Shown: in pieces, positions 22,753 to 35,187 of the stretch
How positions within the stretch are numbered: position 1 is the first letter of the stretch
Layout of the letters: each line of letters opens with the position of its first letter
Assembly (NCBI RefSeq): GCF_001638985.1
Contig: NW_017265141.1
Span: forward strand, 296,001-360,000
Direction: 5' to 3'
Length of the DNA: 64,000 nucleotides
Source of the DNA: Phycomyces blakesleeanus NRRL 1555(-)
Lineage: Eukaryota > Mucoromycota > Mucoromycetes > Mucorales > Phycomycetaceae
Notes under the pieces: model-generated
What the model saw: the letters and a program-made list of their open reading frames with translations, nothing else
What the model was told of the DNA's origin: nothing
Database searches by the model: none
Translations under genes and position numbers: made by a program

Positions 22753-25700
22753 TTAGTCAAAAATCTCTATAGGCATAAGTTTGTCCATATTAAACACAAA
22801 TTCATTAGCATCATCTTCCTCTTCCATATAATGCAGCGGCCAGATTACTAAATGCCCTCGGATCTCCTTGAGAAGGTCACGCACCGTCTGTCCGTTAGCA
22901 AACACCATAACTGGATCAGTGGTGACTGATGCTGCAGCCGCACTTGTCTGTGTTCCGTTCCCTTTGACGTCCTGACGTCCAAGGAACAGCTTGGCCATCT
23001 TCACAAAGTTGTCATACTCATCCCAGGTCTGCACATTGTTATCTGGCATAACCAAAAACGATCTTCGGAAAATATCCGTGTTACCTCGTGCCGTACCACA
23101 CCAAAAATCATCAAACGCATCACTCAAAGGGTTCTTGAGAAGATCTAAAATCGTCTTTGCATCTGGAGAGGGTGTCAGAAAGGGAGAAGGAGGAGAAGGA
23201 AGAGGAAGAGGAGGAAGAGGAAGCGTAGAAGGATGAAGATGAGGATGAGGATAAGTATAAGAGCGAGCAGGAAGATGAGGATGAGGATGAGGATGAGTGT
23301 AAGTATGAGTATGAGGAGTAGAAGGATGTAGATGAGTTTGGGTTTGAGTTTGAGGTTGAGTTTGAGGTTGATACTGATGCTGATGGTGAGGTCGAGGTCG
23401 AGGTCGAGGAGTAGGAGGAGTGGGAGTTGTAAGAGGATTAGGACTAGGATGGCGATGGGGGCTAGTGTGACAAGCCTTGAAATCCTTTGTATCATTTGTT
23501 AGCGTAGCCCAGAAATGCAGGTGTCGATCCTTGGATTGTCTTTTTTTGTCAAAAATTGCACCAGAAGGCATTCTACTCAATTCACCATCAAGGTATTCAT
23601 GCGAAGGATTATCATAGTACACCGGTTGATGTGATCTTTGGCTTTGACTTTGACTTTGACTTTGACTTTGACTTTGACTTGGATTTGGACTTGGACTTGG
23701 ACTTGGACTTTGTTGATGCTGATGCTGATGCTGATGCGGATTTTGTGAATTTTGTGAGTTGTGTGAATTGTGGGACTTTTGTGAATTGTGGGAATTGTGT
23801 GATTTTTGTGAATTGTGTGAATTATGTAAGCTGTGTGAACTATGTGATTTGTGTAAACTGTGTGAATTTTGTAAATTTTGTGAATTTTGTAAATTTTCTG
23901 GATGTTGTGAATGAGAGTCCAGAGGTGAAATGCAGGGTGGTTTGACCTCGACTAGTGCTTTGTGAGTGGTGATAAATGCAGGGAGTGGGTGGACGGGAGA
24001 TGAGGGATCCTTGAAACCTGTGGACGCGAATGTGTTTCCAATCTCCACACTATCCACGTCAATTCCAACGTGTTCACTCATCAGACGAAGCCGTAGAGTT
24101 TGTGCAAATCGGCCTACTTTGATTGGAGTATCACCTATAACCGCATCTATCAACTCAGTGTCCTTGACACAGGCTGCAATCTCTGAGTCGCGGCTACCAA
24201 GCTGAGAGCGCTCGTTGATATTAGCAGACCCCATAATAACTGTACGGTCATCAACGATCATCACCTAAATTTTATTTTGGAAAATTATTATTAATAAAAC
24301 AAAGCAGAAAGCTAAAGCACGAGTACTCAAATTCACGCACATGCACATACACGCACATACACACAAACAATTTCTCTTTTTTTTCCATCTGTAAAATAAA
24401 TAAATAATTTAATTGTTTAACCTACCTTGGCATGAATGTACACTTGCTCAGTAACAAACTGGCCATTAAGTTCTCCCCAGTTTCGCAAGCCATAAAAAAC
24501 AAGGTAGTCTTGAGGATCCTTAATGCCTGCCTCCCGAAGACGACCAAAGATAGAATCTGGACCGCGACTGATCGAATGGTATTGACTGTGCATTATTAGC
24601 CTCACTGTGCTTCCCTCGGCCTCATCTACATTAGAGGGGAATCCAGGTACGAGAGGGACTAGGATAATGGCTCTCCAACGTTTACCCTCTGATTTGGCTC
24701 GTATAATCCTCTCTACAATAGCCGCTCCAATCTTATTCTCGATCACTGTTGACCCAAGCTTAGTCGATGTAATAAAAAATTGGTTCTCTAAAAGAAAATT
24801 GTATTTAGTAAGTATATTTTGTTTCTCCTCTTCTAAATATCAAACATGTAATTTTTTTTTAAATATATATAAAGTGTGTGCGTGTGTGCGTGTGCTCAGT
24901 ACCGATATAGATAAAGTATTCTGAGTCGTGAATGGCCGAAACATATGCATTCTGTATGCTGTGTTCTACTCGGTTTGCAAACCCAATACTCCAAGGGGAT
25001 ACACTCCGTAAGATCTGTACAGAACAAGACGACGATGTATGGGGATGGCATATCCGCGGGTCCTTGGCCGACAACGAGGAAACCGTGTCGGGCACAGGGA
25101 CCATTAGGGGGGTCAGTCGCTTAGGTGCGGTTTGCTTCCGACGACGCAGGAAATTCCAGCGCTGGATGAAATGCCGCGCAATATCACGCGCAGGCTGGCC
25201 GCAGACTCTCATGGATACGTCGTGCCATGGCATGCGCGGTAGTCTGGATCGATCCATATTGTCTTCAAAGGGCTTGTCAAGGGAATGGAAATCAAGGATC
25301 CGGGGGTTTGAATAATCTTTTCCAGGCCACATCTGCGGCCTAGTGTTATCAGGCTTGAGAGAAGGGTCATTATCATCGACTAGCGAATGAGCAGGAGTGT
25401 CCCAGCGACCGAAGCAAAGATCGATTCCTCCAATAAACGCAATCTCATTGTCTATGACGCAGATCTTCTCATGGTGTGCCCAGAATAAGAGGTTGCTTTT
25501 GCTCAGAACATCTAGAGCGCGAGACGGGTGGCGCTGAACGTAGATGTTGGATGAGAGCAAGGTGAGGTGCTTCTTTGCGTAGTGAGAGTATAGCGGAAGG
25601 GCCACAGCGACTTCCTTGTAGATGATGATGTAAATCTTGACCCCCTGCTCAGCTTTGCGCTTGAGAATTTGGTCCAGACGATACTCAGGAAACTGTGTAG

Positions 25701-27989
25701 CAGGGCGCCGAAGGTACTAAGCACCAGAAATAAAATAAAGTACAATGAATATAAAAGCAACAAAGCAACAAGCAAGGAGAGAGAGAGAGAGAAAGCGAGA
25801 AATAAGGGGAGATGCATGAATAAAATACGCTCATTTTCTTATTTACCAGTTCCTATGTATTCAAAAATGTTGGTTATTTTCATTTTTCTCTCTCTATTTT
25901 GTTACAACAAATTTAAGGGCATTGAACTTACAGGAGACTATGAAAAAGAGAAGAAGAGAGAGAGAGAGATAGTAAAGTAGTAGTAATGGTAACAATTAAT
26001 ATATAAAGGAGAAAGGAGCACCAAATGGCAAGTCAATATTCATTCTTTGTTCTCCTTCTATTCTTTGTTGTTGAAATAAAGAAGCTTCTTGGCACAAGAG
26101 TAGAGAACTTTACCAGCCACCAGTCATGGATATAAATTGATTCTTTGGCGTGTTCAATGGCTACCGAAACATCCCAAAGATAATCCCGGCCATCCACAAA
26201 CCAAGTTGTCTGACAGCCTTCACGGATTGGAGCATAGCTATCAAATCGATGAAGACCAGACCAGACCGACTCTCGGGCCATTTTTTGGATCGAGCTTTCA
26301 AATTCTCTTGATTGGCGTTCATCTTTAGCCCCTAAGTAAAGAGCGCCCTGAAGGTTCTTTATGGCCAGAGTGGTCTTTCCAGACGATAGTTTTTTTGCTG
26401 CAGACCAGATGGCATGTTCAGCCTTTCTCTCGCGAGCATGTAACCTCGAATCTTTTGGGTGTGGTTGGCTAGGCCCTGCAACCACACGCTGTACCTCAAA
26501 CTGACTGTCGACCAAGAAAACGTCAAAAAAATCGTACTAAATTTCTTTTCATTCATCAAATCCTTTTGTGTATTTGCATTTGCATTTGCATTTTCTTTCT
26601 TTCTTTGGGTGTTTTTCTACTATATCTATATACATATATTATAGTATTTACCTCGTGGGGATCATTTACACAAACAATGTAGCTCTCCCTCACAATGAAC
26701 CATTTTGGAACGTGTTTTGTCTTCCTTTTCACGATCCCGCAAGACACGCCAGCTTTTATTGTTGCCCAGCGCCGTGAATGTTTTGGGTCTCGGTCGGTTC
26801 GACTGGTAATCCAGAGATAGCCTTCCTTACCATGGTATCCTTCGGGATAAATAACAGACAGGAGGATCCCAAGGGCTGACATTTCAAGGAACTTGCACAC
26901 CCTGTTAATGTGGGATGTCATGACCGTCATTTGAAGGAGCTGCCCGAGATAGGATTCAAGAGCACATATTTGATCTTGATTGGGCTCAACCACGTCAATT
27001 GAATTGTGGACAATCATTCGGTCTGGCTCATCTGCCCCAAACACCCCACTGTCTTTGAATCTACTGTCGCCCGTGAGTCTCGATTGCTGGAGTCGGATCG
27101 TACTTGTGCCATCGTTGGGTCTCTCGACAAGCCTGGTCTCTCTCCGGAAGACAGGCCGGAACCGACGCTTAGGTAAATCCGGGAAATCGGGAATTCGCTG
27201 CCACGAGAGGTCATATGAGCGGCAGTGATAATGAAGTTTGACAAAGTCCCAGTAGCGACGAGAGATCACCCAGGTAGGTAGGTAAACTGAATCCCCGAGA
27301 TTGTACTGAACGGTGATCGAAAATGAAGGGCCGTAGTAGCCGCGTGGTAAACGAGATTTACGGCTCTGCTGTTGAGGCGGTTCAATAGAAACCTTGACTC
27401 TGGTTTGAGAAATCAGGACTGGAATCCTTGGTTTGCCGAATTCGTCCCGTTGGAAGTGTGTGGCAAGCAACATTGATGGAAGCATATTGAATTCATTAAG
27501 ACGCAAAAGCTCACACGAGCCAGGCATTTCAGCCTCTTCATAGTTTATGTCTTCTTCACCTTCATCTTCATCTTCTTCGTTGTCGCCGTCGTCCTCTCGC
27601 TTATCCTCATGTTCTTGCTCTTCTTCTTCGTCCTCTTGCCCATGTCCCTCCCTTTTCTTTTTTTTCTTATTATTTTTTAGAGTGTGAGGAAAAGATAGCC
27701 TTTTGCTGCGACGGGAAAGGGACTTGATTTTTATCCAACTGTCACTAGCTATAGATTCTGGTCTTCGGAGATATGTAGAACGAGAAGAGGAAGCACAAGA
27801 AAGAACAACGGGAGGAGTAGAAGCAAAATGGTCAATAGTGCGTATGCCAGGTTCAGAACGGACTATAGAGCTGACCGGACAGTGGGTTGGCTGGAGCTCG
27901 TCGCCTGAGACTGTGTGGTTTGTAGCCGAGGATCTTTGTACGATTTTATCTGGGGAAGTACTTTGACTAACATTGGTTGTGTGAGCCAT
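22753..27989 (-). CDS. PLD1: Phospholipase D with PX and PH domains (PLD1/Spo14 type)
   Basis: Exons (5'->3') 27989-26652, 26536-26114, 25937-25932, 25852-25847, 25716-24903, 24787-24426 and 24264-22753; 1,486 residues. It hydrolyses phosphatidylcholine to phosphatidic acid at membranes. Order: disordered acidic N-terminus, PX domain (RRYWDFVKLH, PDLPKRRF), PH domain (EGYLW to KWFIVRESYIVCV), then two HKD motifs, HEKICVID near residue 673 and HAKVMIVDD near residue 981, and the usual C-terminal IRGHLVIWPLHYMEEE. Exons 3 and 4 are 6-nt microexons encoding SP and EL, which rebuild DWWLSPELYLRRP. A long low-complexity insert (HNS, SQ, PH, HPHP repeats; 23170-23890) lies between HKD2 and the C-terminal block. 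One intron splits HKD2 after the lysine. Confidence 0.95.
25847..25852 (-). other. 6-nt microexon (exon 4 of PLD, encodes Glu-Leu)
   Basis: Minus-strand reading CATAG|GAACTG|GTAAAT. It follows the first microexon across a 79-nt intron and precedes exon 5 across a 130-nt intron. EL plus exon 5 (YLRRP) completes the family sequence WWLSPELYLRRP. Confidence 0.85.
25932..25937 (-). other. 6-nt microexon (exon 3 of PLD, encodes Ser-Pro)
   Basis: Minus-strand reading CATAG|TCTCCT|GTAAGT: acceptor AG, six bases, perfect GTAAGT donor. The flanking introns are 176 and 79 nt. Adding SP directly after DWWL restores the conserved PLD sequence. Confidence 0.85.
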
Positions 27990-29732
27990 GCGAGTTCTGC
28001 TTTTACAAATATTAATATTAATATTAATTTTATTATTTTATAGAGGGAAGGAGAGAGGGAGAAAGCAATAAAAGAAAGAAAGAAATACAGGAATAGAAGA
28101 AGGATAAAATCTAGTCTGTTTCCATGTGGATCAAATAATAAAGAACAAATATAATATTTGAACAGTCTGGGCGTTGGTATCCCCTTTAGGAAAATGAACT
28201 GCATGGCAAGAAATAAAGAAATAAAAAAAAAAAGAAAAACGCAATAAAAAGCAGCTTGTAATGTCCGACATCCTACAAAATCGTCAAAGTTAATCGTAAA
28301 TACTTTTTTGCAAGTCACAAATATTAAGAGAAGATTAACTTATTTTATGTATGGTAGATTTACTCCACACTTCTTTACGTACTATCGCTTATATAAACTT
28401 TATTAAAGTAAAGAATGATTGCTAAATTGATTTATTTAATAAAAATTATACCTTTCTTAATTATCTTCTCGAAAAATAACACATTCACTTTATTTATTTT
28501 TACAAAAGATATTTCTTCATTTTTTTGCAGATTGCTCTCTTGATTGGCTGAATTTTCTGTGACTTGTAGGAAAGTATTTGCGATTAGCGTTATTCCTAGA
28601 AAATTTAGACCATATGTATTGAATAAGAATGCTGTGAACTCAGTCACAGCATTCCTTTTGTTGGATAGCAACAAGTTTCTGTAATCTTATGAGGTTATTT
28701 TAGTCAGTGAATTTATATATATATATATTAAGTGGTAATATTATCTACTAATCAAGAAAGGCACTCTATAATATAATAATATTATGTGTGTATGTAAGAA
28801 GAAATATATAAAAGAAAGCACCTTTATACTTCTTTAACAGAAAATCAATAAGAAGCCAAACTTGCATTATTATTAATATTATTACATACCGTTCGATTTG
28901 TGTTCTGGCGAACCGTTGAATATATATATATATAGCTGTAAATATGAACAAGATAAAGCTCTCCTAAGTGTCAACCTATAAAGATTACCGGAGTTTCTGC
29001 CGATTCGAGTAGCTTAGGAGTAATCAATGTTCCAAAACTTATAAAGTACGTAGATTACAGTTGAATTTGAAGAAGAAGAAGAAGAGATGATAATATCTTA
29101 TAATAATTCTATGAAATCTTCTATGGAATTACTGCTTGTAGTACCTATTGTTCACAAACATCTAATTAGTCATTTTGTGCGACAACTTAAACAATAAAGC
29201 CAAAACACTTGTAATTATCGTCTTAATTATTGAAAATATATAGTTAATAGCTCACATTGACGTACGCAGTATTTATTCTATTGTAATTTGCTAAAGTAGA
29301 GAAGTATACCGTATACACTATAGAAAGACTTGTAGATTGGCAAATATCAAAATAACTCTATAATATACCGTTATTATAAAAGCAGCTCAATCACCAATTG
29401 ATGATAAACAGTTCGAATATTTTTTTTTTACTTTGAAATTAAATGTATTTATAAAAACAAGGTCCAAATAAAGAGCGGTTTAAGTTGAGTTGGATTTAAT
29501 AGGCTATCACATTTTACAGTATGTAAAAAGTGCTTTACAAAAGCGTTATTCAATCAATCAAACAATGGAACACACTAGAGAGTATGAAACTGGATTTTAT
29601 GTGTGAGTGATAAAATACATACATACATATAGATGTGTATCGCCTGACACTAGACCATTGTGATTAATTTGTATATAAATATCTATTCATACACAATTGT
29701 TTTCTCATCGTCCCCTTTTTCACATAAATCCA
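27990..29732. other. Divergent spacer between PLD and the Ser-rich protein
   Basis: About 1.7 kb with no supportable gene. Both flanking genes start at its edges, so promoters lie here. Minus-strand frames at about 28674-28432 and near 28318 give protein-like but unrecognised fragments. I see no catalytic motif and would class them as chance or decayed transposon. Confidence 0.5.
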
Positions 29733-31105
29733 ATGCAATCGCTTATGTCTACAACTGGCTCGCAAAAGTCTCATAATTCCTTACATTCAATCCGTGGTTA
29801 TGAGCAGCGTGGTGGTACCTTGCAGCACTCTCAATATAACCGCCCTCGAGCATCATCTCGTTGTTCTTCTTTTAATTCACGTTCACAAACTAGTGGGGTT
29901 AATGAACGAGGTGTCTCCTGTACAGCCCCTCTGTTGCAACAACAGTCCCATACTCATCGAAGTAGAGTATCCAGCTATCCCTATGCACGTTCACTCTTAG
30001 CAACTGAGCCAAGGACCCGTAAAGTATCTTCCAAAATAAAGAGTATATTCAATTCAACCATCTCAGGTAATGTGTATTTTGCGTATTTAATATTATATAT
30101 ACATGTATATCTAAAGATTGAAAATATAGTCTCTCGAAATGCCACTTGGAATCGTGTTACTCAGTCCCTCCCTGAATTGGGAGCAAGAGCTGGTAAGATA
30201 CAATAATTACTGATTACATTCTTTCTAACTTTTTTTTTTGTCTGTCTCAAGAAACCCTGGTAGCAGTAGGACTCTCAGAGACATCTGCCCCCTCCGTTCA
30301 TTCAGATAGTGCTTCTGATGTATCAGATCACTCGGACTCACCCCGATTGTCTGCCCTAAGTAACGGTTCTATTTATGATGCCTTATCCGCATCTTCCTTT
30401 GAAAGACACCGTTCTCTAAATCAAACACCTTTGGCCGATTTGGATAGTCAATCTCTCGAAACTCACCAGGACATTTCCCCACCACAGTCTCCTAATCGTG
30501 GTGAAGTATCTTCTCCTTTTAGTACCCGAGAAACTACTCCAGAAGGCTCAGACCAGTCATTTGTATCGTCTGAATCTTTGTCTCATGAGACTGAAAGAGA
30601 CGTCGAACCTATTCAAGAGCCAACTCCAGAGCCAACTCCAATAAATACTCAAGAGTCTGCCCCAAGTCCTATTGAGGACCATACCAAAAGTCTTGCTCAA
30701 GAGCCTGTCAAGCACCCAGCCAAAGACTCGGCAAAAAATCCAGCTGATGACTACAGTCCAATGCGCACGGTTCCGTCTTCTATAGTAAGACTATCTGAGC
30801 GCTTGCAAAGTATTGTTGAAAAGGTAGTTATGCTGGAGCAGAAACAAATGAAACCAAAACGCTCTTTACCGCAGTCACTTCTTCCAGCCAAACCGTTTAT
30901 TCAGGTACACGAGCAAATACACACTCCTCTGGTTACCAAACGCAAGGCACAATTTACGGAGGATCCTAAAGATAAAGATACTAAACCTACTAAGCGCCAG
31001 GAGATAGCTCTACCTCGTCGCTCAGAGCGCCTTGCAGCCAAGAGAAGAAAGATTAACATGGAGCTTAGTTCCAAGTCAGGTCCCAAGAAAGGACCCAAGC
31101 ACTGA
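29733..31105 (+). CDS. Unrecognised Ser-rich protein with basic, probably nuclear, C-terminus
   Basis: Exons 29733-30066, 30130-30192 and 30252-31105; 416 residues. The first exon is Ser/Arg/Gln-rich. The second encodes RNATWNRVTQSLPELGARAG, the most ordered-looking part and perhaps a conserved core. The third is Ser/Pro/Glu-rich with short proline repeats (EPTPEPTP, then HPAKDSAKNPAD), a predicted helix IVRLSERLQSIVEKVVMLEQKQ, and a basic tail containing RRSERLAAKRRK, a style seen in chromatin proteins and a likely nuclear localisation signal. All introns are GT-AG and frames join. I do not recognise a family. The ATG at 29733 is the first in the frame; a second at 29748 is possible. Confidence 0.75.
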
Positions 31106-31365
31106 TGTATCTCAAAGCAACATTATATTATAGTTTTTAATCCCAGATTTTTTTTATATCTTTTTACTTTCTTGTACACCGAATCAATAAAATTTTTATT
31201 TTTTTTTATATATTATTTTTTTATATATATTATTATTATTTTTATTTTTTACATCTTTTACTTTCCTTTTTTTCCCTCTTCTTTTCACACATATTTTCCT
31301 CTCCCTGCATTTTTTGCGGTGTTCGAGATAAACAGGGAACTAAGCCTTTTGAGAATAAGATAGTC

Positions 31366-34300
31366 ATGGACCAAAACGCAGTCTACCAGCTCTTTGTAGC
31401 AACATACCAGCCAGACCCAAGTGTCCACAAACAGGCAGAATTGAATCTTAGAACCGTAAGGAGAAAAAATAAATAACAATAAGGAAGAAGAAGACAAAGA
31501 AGAAGACGAAAAAAAAGAGGCTTCTAATTACATTGACCAAAAATAAAATAAAAAAGTAACTCATTCTCGAGATTTAGATTGAATCTCATAATGGATTCCT
31601 CCCAATTGTCCTGCGAATTCTCGCTTCTGAAAGTCTTGAACTTGGTGCTCGTCAAGCAGGTAAATATACGAATATATAAATACTTATACCATTATATGTA
31701 TAGAATATACAAAGGAAATTATCGCTGGTCTATTAATTGTATTATTCTTATTCTTGTCATTTTTATTAATATTATCATTTGGATAGCTGCTATCTACTTC
31801 AAGAATAGAATGAACAAGGCCTGGGATCGCAGCTCGCAAGCCACGGCACCCATCAATGAAGAAGATAGACGCATGGTCAAGCAAGCTTTGCTTCAGGCCC
31901 TTGTCACAGCACCTAACGCAGTCAAGGTCCAGCTCACATCAACCCTCAACACAATCCTCAGCAACGACTTCCCTGAAGAATGGCCCGAGTTTGTCAACGA
32001 GCTTCAACACTTTTTATCTTCCTCAGATGTTCGTTTGGTGTATGTTGGTTTGTTGGCATTGCGCGAAATTATCAAGGTCTACGAGTAAGTGAAGATACAA
32101 AAAAGGAAAGAGGGAAATAAAGGAAGTGGGTTATATTAAAAAATTAAACGGAAACCCTTTTTTTTCGCTCTCTTTGTGTGCGCGCGTGTGTTTTTATAAA
32201 GGTGGAAATCTATGGAACGTCGTGAACCTTTGAAGGAGATCATCAAGCTCACTTTCCCTGGGATCCAGACCATCGGTACAAACTTGCTTGGAAACGACAG
32301 TATTGAGGCTGCCGAGATGCTCAAGCTTGTTCTCAAGATTTATCATGGTGCTATTCGTGTAAGTTAACGAACATATTTTAGAGTTGTTGGAGGAAAATAA
32401 GAAAAAGCTTGGTTTTTTTTTGTATTATTATCGATTTACTAATGGATCACACATAAAATTAGGCTGAGTTGCCCAAGTGCCTTCAGGACCCTGCTTCTCT
32501 TGTGTCCTGGGGAACCCTCTTCCTCCAATTGGTTGACAAGCAGATTCCTGTTAGCGTATTGCCAACTGATCCCGAAGAACGTGAGAAGTATCCCTGGTGG
32601 AAGACCAAGAAGTGGGCCTACCACTGCTTGAACCGTCTATTCTCCAAATATGGTAATCCCGCTCTTTTGCCCCCAAGTGGTGCCAAATATGCTGGCTTTG
32701 CAAAGAGCTTTGTCTCAAACTTTGCTCCCAACATTCTCCAGACCTACCTCAAACAGATCGAGGGCTGGATCAAAAAAGAGATCTGGATTGCTACAAAGTG
32801 TCTTGGTCTCATTGCTTCTTTCTTCGACGACAGTGTCAAGCACAAGATCACTTGGCAGATCATCAAACCCCACACAGAGACCCTTGTTGCTCACTTTATC
32901 TTCCCTCAGCTCTGCTTTTCTCCCGAAGACGAAGAACTCTGGTCCGATGATCCAGTCGAATATGTCCACAAAAAGGTCGATCCATTCGAGGACTTCCACT
33001 CACCTCAGACTAATGCTGTCAACCTCTTGGTTGTCCTTGCGCGCGACCGTAAGAAGCACACCTTCATGACCATCCTCAACTTCATCAACACAGTCCTCAA
33101 CAAATATCTCGAAACCCCAGACGCCCAGAAGAACGGACGTGAAAAGGATGGAGCCCTGTCGATGATTAGCTGTCTCGCTCACGAAATCCTCAAGAAGAAA
33201 TCTCCTGTTGCTAACATGATGGAACCTTTCTTTGTCACTCACGTCTTCCCTGAATTCAAGAGTCAGTTCCCCTTCTTGCGCGCCAGAGCTTGCGACATGG
33301 CTCGCCACTTCAGTGATCTCGACTTTGCCAACCCCCAGAACCTCGCTACTCTCTACCAGAATGTCCTCGACTGTTTGCGTGATGGTGAGTTACCTGTAAA
33401 GGTCCAGGCTGCTCTCGCCTTGCAACCCATGATCCGTCACGAAAGTGTTCGTGAGGCCATGGTCCAAAGCCTTCCCTTTATCATGCAGGAATTACTTAAC
33501 CTGACAAACGAAATCGATATTGACACTCTCGCAAGTGTTATGGAGGAATTTGTTGAGGTATTCGCCGAGCAGCTGACACCCTTCGCTGTCCAGCTTTGCA
33601 CACAGTTGCGTGATACATTCTTGCGTATTATGGAAGATATTGCTCAGAATAGTAATGCCGCGACTGCCGACGACGATCAGTCCTTCCAGGGCGATATGGA
33701 TGAGATGAGCGACAAGACGATGGCTGCAATGGGTGTTCTCAAGACAATCGGTACCTTGATTTTGAGTCTCGAGAGCAGCCCGGATGTGCTGCAACAATTG
33801 GAGAACGCCTTGTTGCCCGTGATCACCTACACCCTCAACAACCGCATCCTGGACTTGTTTGACGACATCTTTGAAATCATTGACTCTTGTACATTCTCTG
33901 CCAAGCGCGTCACACCAACCATGTGGAGTGTATTTGAATTGATCTATAAGGCATTCAAGGAGTCTGGCATCGACTATATGGATGCAATGCTCCCTCCTCT
34001 TGACAACTATATCTCATACGGCAAGGATGTATTTGTTGCAAACGAGAGTGTTCAGCAGATGATGTTTGATATCATTGACACTGTCATGAAGAGCGAACGT
34101 CTCGGTGAACAGGATCGTGTCTGTGCCTGCAAGTTGATGGAATCTGTTTTGTTGAACTGCCGTGGTCATGTCGATAGAGTAAGTAACCCTTTAAGAGAAA
34201 ACAAAACAACAGTAAATTTCTTAACTCTTTTTTTTTTATAAAACAAAGTGTGTAGCACCTTTCTTGAACTTGGCATTCCAGTTTATATTCACTGGCTCTA

Positions 34301-35187
34301 TGAAGACTACAGAGTTCAAGGTTCACTGTATTGAAGTGGTATGTTGTATAAAAACAAATACACGAGTTCATTAAGATTTGATATTGATTTTGGGTTTATT
34401 TGTTTTATTTGTAGGTTATCAACTGTCTTTACTACAACCCTATCTTGACTCTCCACCTTCTTGAGGAGAACCAGTGGACCCAGGGCTTCTTCACCCTCTG
34501 GTTCAACACCCTTGACAAATTCTCTCGTGTTCACGATAAGAAACTTGTGATTGTATCCCTTTGCTCCCTTCTCGAGCTCCCTGCTGAACAGATTCCATCA
34601 TCTCTCCAAGCCGGCTGGCCCCAGGTTTTGGCTGGTATCATCAATGTCTTCAAGACTCTTCCCAAGGCTATTGAGAACCGTCAGGGCATGGAAGATTTGT
34701 ATGGAGAAGGGTTTGATGGAGATGATTTTGATGACGAGGAGTTGAGTGGATTTGAAGGTGCATTGAGCGGTGATGATGAAGACTTTGAGGAAGATGGAGG
34801 TAAGAAAATACTCAAGAAACTTGTATTAAAAAGAGAAGTACTGATGGTTTTTATTTTTGTTTGTTTGTTTATTAATTAGATGAAGATGTTCCTGATGAAG
34901 ACAACGAATACTTGGAATATCTTGCTCAACAAGCTTCAAGCCATGCGAATGATTCCGAGTTTGATGACTTTGATGATGAGATGGAAGAAGAAATCTTGTT
35001 TGAATCACCTTTGGACGAGATTGATCCCTATGTGTGCTTTGAAGAGGCATTTAGAGGCATGCAGCAGACCAACTCTCCCTCTTATACCTTGCTTACCAAA
35101 GATCTTGATGCCGAGCAGCAGAACTTTATCCTATCAATCCTTGCTACTGGTGAAAAGAACCGAACCCAACCTGCCGTGTCAGCTTAA
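31366..35187 (+). CDS. NMD5: Importin-7/8-type karyopherin (Nmd5/Sxm1 family)
   Basis: Exons 31366-31455, 31578-31659, 31787-32084, 32202-32358, 32463-34178, 34249-34338, 34415-34799 and 34880-35187; 1,041 residues, matching importin-7 (about 1,040). The importin-beta N-terminal domain is visible in KQAELNLRT-IESHNGFLPIVLRIL and ARQAAAIYFKNRM, which binds Ran-GTP in this family. HEAT-type helices fill the rest; PWWKTKKWAYHCLNRLF and SFFDDSVKHKITWQIIKPH are typical of the Nmd5/importin-7 branch. A long acidic stretch (exons 7-8, DDEELSGFEGALSGDDEDFEED and on) precedes the C-terminal helices. It imports ribosomal proteins, histones and signalling kinases through the nuclear pore; cargo is inferred from family. 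Eight exons, all GT-AG. Confidence 0.96.

Noticed and set aside
23556..23945. Plus-strand frame with (FD)n, (DL)n and (DA)n repeats
   Set aside because: It is the complement of the Ser/Gln and His/Gln repeats of PLD exon 7; the minus-strand frame is continuous with the HKD domains.
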